Assembly: GCF_036850765.1 (NCBI RefSeq)
Contig: NC_089490.1
Location: forward strand, 240,553,442-240,617,441
DNA: 64,000 nucleotides
Direction of reading: 5' to 3'
DNA from: Saccopteryx bilineata
Lineage: Eukaryota; Chordata; Mammalia; Chiroptera; Emballonuridae
Shown here: positions 59,547 to 64,000 of the stretch, in pieces
Numbering within the stretch: position 1 is the first letter of the stretch
Layout of the letters: the number at the start of each line of letters is the position of its first letter
Notes under the pieces: generated by a model
Told to the model about the DNA's origin: nothing
The model's input: only the letters and a program-made list of their open reading frames with translations
The model's database searches: none
Translations under genes and position numbers: made by a program

Positions 59547-62456
59547 GTAAGTCACAGGGTGGGGGAGTCATGCCCTCCACCACCCTCTTCTGTCTCCCAT
59601 GCCAGGGGCAGGGCCCCAGGGTCTTTCCTCTGAAGTCTCCTGCATTCTGGGATTCCAGGGTGGTGGCCTCTCACCACCCAGGGAGGGTCTTTCCACTCTG
59701 AAGTCAGGTCCCCTCTTGTCTGTCCAGCCTGAGAGCTCAGAGGCGCTCACACAGCATCACCCAGACTCCTTGCTATGTGGCTGTGCCCCTCCACCTACTC
59801 TGGGGAGTTTGCAGACTCCAGCTGCTTGAGCATCACCTTCCCACAGCACCCCCCCCCCTCCACCACCAGCAGGGCATCTTGGCCTTAGTCTCCATGATTC
59901 AGAATTTCCCCCCACTCACTCCTTGGGCTGCCCAGATGAGCTCATGCTGCAACTCCGAGGGGGATAGAGGGCCGGGCTGCACTTGGGGGTAGAGAGCAAG
60001 TGAGCAGCAGCCAGGATTGGGAAATCACGGGAGTGAGAGACAGGAAGGCTCAGAGAGGGACAGGCAGCCTGTCCAGCTGGACTGGAGACCGGTCCCTCCC
60101 CATCTCCTGGGGTTGGAGCTGGAGAGCAGAGCTGGGACATGAATGATGGGAAAAGGATGTACTTTCTTAACCCAAGAGTGTGGCCAACAGATATCCGAAC
60201 TGAATTTACATACCTCCCATGATGGAGAACTCATGACCTACCAACTCTGAGTGGAACTAAAATCAGGCCACCGTGGTTTTCACCCACCTTCTCGAGTTCC
60301 CCGGCTCAAGACCACCCTCCTCTCTACTCCACCCTCCTTCCCATCATCCCCCCACCCTCCTGTCTCTGCCCTGTGCTTCCCAACATCGACAACATTCTCA
60401 GTGGTGGGGGACAGAGCCCCTACTCTCGGGGGCCACCTCTGCTCAGGCCAGCAGGAGGGCCCTGGCTGCTGAAAGGGATCCGGTCATGCAGGTCAGAGGA
60501 AAATGTGGATGGTGGGTGGGCCTCCTGGAGACCCTGAAACTCAGGCTGCTCTATCTGCCTCCACCCCCCACCCCACATGGGACCGGGGTCTGGCTCTGTG
60601 TAGCTCGTCATTTCAGAGACCAGGTGGGAGAAATCTCGAACGTCCCCCTTCCCCATCCAGGGACAGTGCTGAACGTCACTCAGCACTGGTTGCCTGCCAG
60701 ACCATGCCAAAGAAGGCAGAAAGCGCTCAGTGGCCAAGAGGGTCATACCCCGAGTGACTCACCCCCAAGGAAAGGGCAGAGGCTGTAGCTTTAGCCTCCT
60801 GGAGCCACTGACTATGAGCAGCCAGCTCCCCAAGTTGAGCAAAGCAGCTTGACCCCAGGCTGGCCCTGTTTGTTGGAGGGGAGGGTGTCGGTGTAGAGGA
60901 GACCAAAAGTCTTTTGCACACAGCTAACTGTCTCCCCTTACGGGAAAGGGAACCAGGGGCCCAGACGCTGGTTTTCTGTTTGCCGTGGACCCAGGGCCAC
61001 TTCTGCTCTCACCCTGGGTTTTTGTGGTTCTCATCCCACACCTGGACAACCGAAATGGTGACTTCCTGAATTTTCATGGCCCTTTTACTTTCTCAGGAGC
61101 TTTCCATTGTTCAGTCCTGGGACTTGACAGGACATTCACAGAATCCTGGGTGGGAGGGCGCATCCTCCGTGAGTCACCTCGAGTCACAAAGGCTGATGGG
61201 GGCTTGTCTGCATCCCACAGGCTCAGAGCCCATGCCGGCTGCATGCAGGCACCGAGCTGGGCCTGACCTATAGATGGAGCATGCACGGGCCCCATGCCTG
61301 AGGGGCCCGCTGCCCAGTGAGTGTTCCCATCACAGTCATCCCCTGCCTGGAGCTCACAGACTCTATGCTGGGTTCGGTTTCTTCCAGAGAGTTCTGTTCC
61401 TGCCCTGCTTCCTTTATTTCCGCAGCAAGGGGAGCGTCTGGGTTACAGGCTAGACTGGGGAGGAAATGAAACTCACCCTGTGCTCTGGCCCACTGCTCCT
61501 CCACATAACATGCTCCCCGGATGGGGGCAAGAGGAGGCCTGGGGTCAGGAACCAGTGTAGTTTCTTCCCTGACCAACTCAGGCGTTTAGAGGCGGGTCTG
61601 GGGGTGAACACGGAGGAGGAGGAGGCTCTTAGTGCAAGAGCGAGACAGGAGCAGACAGGCTCAGACTTGTGGGTGTGGACGCAGCACCACCCACATTGTA
61701 CACTGTTTTATTGCTAGGTATAGACTTACTGCGAACACCACTGTCCCAGGCCTCACCACCCTGTTGCCTATGCTCGGGCCACTGTCTACTGCCAACCCAG
61801 GTGTGCTTCCTTGGCCTGGCCTGAGGCCTGAGGCTTGGGACCCTGGACATCCCGCTTCACCCCCACCTTCTTCTCCTCTGTCCTCTCCATAGTCCAGTTA
61901 CACTGTTCTCTGCTGAGGCTCCTCCCTGCTGCCCTGGGCCTCTGGTGGGAGCCAGTCTCACAGGGAGCCCAGGTTCTCAGAGCTTTTTCTGCACTGTGCA
62001 CCCCACTCCAGACTGTGCTGTCTTGGTTTGGAATAAACTAGTTCTCTGCTCCTCTTTAGAAAGGGGAACAGGGTCAGTGATAGGCCTTCTGTGCTTTGGT
62101 GGCCAGACACCGCCCCCCCCCCCCCCGGGGAGGGGGGGAAATCTCACCAGCTCCTTCCTGTTTACTGAGCACATCAGGGCCAGGCCTCCCTGTATGGGAC
62201 CCTAGATCTCTAAGAAGTAGCTCTCAGTTGCTGGGCCCACTTCACAGATGAGGAAGTGCAGGTTTCAGTTCAACGACCTCTTTGGCTCATGTCTCATGGC
62301 CCTCCTGGCACTGAGGTCATTTCTGCTGACAACCTGAGATGACAAGTAACAGGGGGGCAGCACTCACAAAGGGTGAGTGGCCTGGGGTGGGTGGGGAGCC
62401 GCTGGCTTGGGGCAGCTGTGCCTGGAGTAAACCGATGCCCTCTGCCCCCTCCCCAG
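59547..62456 (+). other. NAV1: NAV1 intron between exons C and D
   Basis: Bounded by GTAAGT and a ctgccccctccccag acceptor. A poly-C/poly-G block lies at 62113-62138. No coding frame or named repeat could be supported. Confidence 0.9.
62113..62138. repeat. Head-to-head poly-C/poly-G tract
   Basis: Fourteen C are followed by four G, an A and seven G, similar to the block at 22487. Confidence 0.95.
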
Positions 62457-62804
62457 CTCCCTGGAGACAACCTGCTACGACAGCGACGACGCCAATCCCC
62501 GCAGCGTGTCCAGCCTCTCCAACCGTTCGTCCCCCCTGTCCTGGCGCTATGGCCAGGCCAGCCCACGGCTGCAGGCAGGCGATGCTCCCTCGGTGGGCGG
62601 GAGCTGCCGCTCAGAGGGGCCGCCAGCATGGTACATGCACGGGGAGCGGGCGCACTACTCGCACACCATGCCCATGCGCAGCCCCAGCAAGCTCAGCCAC
62701 ATCTCCCGCCTCGACTCCGACGATGCGGACCTCAAGTCCGGCTACATGAGCGACAGCGACCTCATGGGCAAGACCATGACGGAGGATGATGACATCACAA
62801 CCGG
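62457..62804 (+). CDS. NAV1: NAV1 exon D
   Basis: This 348-bp exon completes the split Ser and reads SLETTCYDSDDANPRSVSSL and onward, through the navigator-conserved SPLSWRYGQASPRLQAGDAP (shared in large part with NAV2), WYMHGERAHYSHTMPMRSPS, the SHISRLDSDDADLKSGYMSD segment, and KTMTEDDDITTG at the end. It is a Ser-rich, probably disordered linker before the downstream coiled coils and the C-terminal AAA-type ATPase region, which lie beyond the window. The acceptor is ccccag at 62456 and the donor CCGG|GTGAGG at 62804/62805, leaving phase 2. Confidence 0.97.
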
Positions 62805-64000
62805 GTGAGGGCGGGCCCTGCTCGGGTCAGGGGGCGGGGCTGGGGGATGTGCGTCGACCAGCGGGATGGAACCCCTTACCAGAGGAGTGGAGCCCACACA
62901 CTGGGGGGCTCGGGTCTACTGCGCTGTGACAAGGGGCCTCTGTGCCCCTCTGATGCACTTGGTCCTTCTAGATGTGGGTGTGGTGGGCAGGGCCACCCGC
63001 TGGGAGCTGATGCCTCCTCTCATTGGCTCCTGTGGCTGTCATTCAGTGGTGCATCCTCCCCCTCTCAAATGGCTGGTAGGAGGGGCCCTGGACAGAATGT
63101 TGGTCTCGGCACTTTTGCTAACTCCGTAGAACTTGTCTGATCTCATCTGCTTACCCGTTTGTGAAAAGAGGGTGATAAGACTATTTGTCTCTCCAGAGGC
63201 TGCTGGGAGAGAAAATGGAGTGTGGGGTGGGAACCAGCATGAAGTGGACACTGTAGCCCCTGTGCCTCCTCCTGTGCCGTCCTGGCTCCTGTCCCTGGCT
63301 CACCTTGTGGCCCGGTGTCCTCTGCTCGGCTTCCTTCCTCCTCTTCCTTCCTGTCCCAACCTGGTCCACCCCTTTCCCTGTCCTCGCCCCACAGGACCCT
63401 CATCTTCTTATCTTTTTCTGCCCCTGTTGACAAGGCGGCGTTTCTGCAGCAGCTTGATCGTGTGTGACCACATGGGGGAAGGATAGGAAGAAAGAGGAGC
63501 TGGCCAAGCCCTGAGACCACAGAGCCGCATGGGTTCTGAAAGCTTCCGGGGGGCCGTCTCAGCAGGCCATGTTTACACTTGTCCTGCTCACTTGGTTCGC
63601 TGACACCCTCCCAGGGACCACACAGGAAGTGGCGGGGGCTACCTCTCCCTCAGACAATCTCCAAATTTAAGAGGATAGAAGGACGAGAGGAGAGCTGAAC
63701 TCAGGCCATCAGCAGCTCCCCGCCCAGGGAAAACCAGGAGGGACCTGGTGGGGCTGTCTGGCCAAGGAGGCCGCTCTGGAGCAAACAGCTGACGCAGGAT
63801 TGGGGTTGTTTACTGCCCATAAACCCGAGGGCCCGAACCTCATTCAGTTGGCCAGCCCCTCCTGCGCGCAGAGGGCGGTGCTGGCCGAGAGGAGCCAGCA
63901 GTCTGGCCGGCTGCTCTGCCCGGGATTCTTCCTGTCGTTTGGGACCTCCCGGCCAGCTGGGCCGAAGGAGGCACAGCCCCTGCAGGAGCAATGTTCCTGA
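62805..64000 (+). other. NAV1: NAV1 intron after exon D, continuing past the window
   Basis: GTGAGG at 62805 starts the intron. No acceptor and conserved frame pair is seen before the right edge. The remaining sequence is GC-rich with no named repeat. Confidence 0.85.

Noticed and set aside
1..64000. CRISPR arrays, operons, phage or defence systems
   Set aside because: None seen. The splice sites, SINEs and CpG-rich promoter show a mammalian chromosome.

Overview
This is a vertebrate nuclear window, almost certainly from a bat (Chiroptera). It holds the 5' part of one gene, NAV1 (neuron navigator 1), on the + strand. The bat call rests on several tRNA-headed SINE copies of types I know from bat genomes, plus two short hAT-type DNA transposons with 8-bp target duplications. 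I cannot name the family within bats. There are no bacterial-type operons, CRISPR arrays or phage genes.

Five NAV1 coding exons can be supported. Exon A (4417-5176) and exon B (9243-9346) form a long-isoform N-terminus whose last residues resemble the matching region of the paralogue NAV2. A separate first exon (1b, coding 20680-21436) lies in a GC-rich, TATA-less promoter and gives the classical short NAV1 start. Exons B and 1b both end in splice phase 1 with a single G, and both join in frame to the shared exon C (59444-59546), followed by exon D (62457-62804). The gene therefore has two alternative N-termini, each with its own SxIP-type microtubule plus-end (EB-binding) motif, feeding a common coiled-coil exon. 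The gene continues past the right edge. Exon A also has an incoming phase, so at least one exon lies left of the window.

The rest is intron and repeats: 4417-9346 long-isoform exons; 9347-20200 intron with old repeats; 20200-21436 promoter and exon 1b; 21437-59443 a 38-kb intron with SINEs, one hAT element, L1/L2/MIR remnants, microsatellites and possible regulatory blocks; 59444-64000 exons C and D with flanking introns.

The most unusual non-gene structure is a nearly perfect 280-bp inverted repeat (33938-34217 and 34980-35257), with a perfect 13-bp hairpin three bases beyond its right arm. Other points of interest are a second perfect 14-bp hairpin inside an old MIR, SINE copies carrying CTCF-like core motifs, paired RFX X-box motifs, and two AT-rich homeodomain-motif blocks inside GC-rich intron. 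I found no evidence for an undescribed multi-gene system. The novelty here is in isoform architecture and genome structure.
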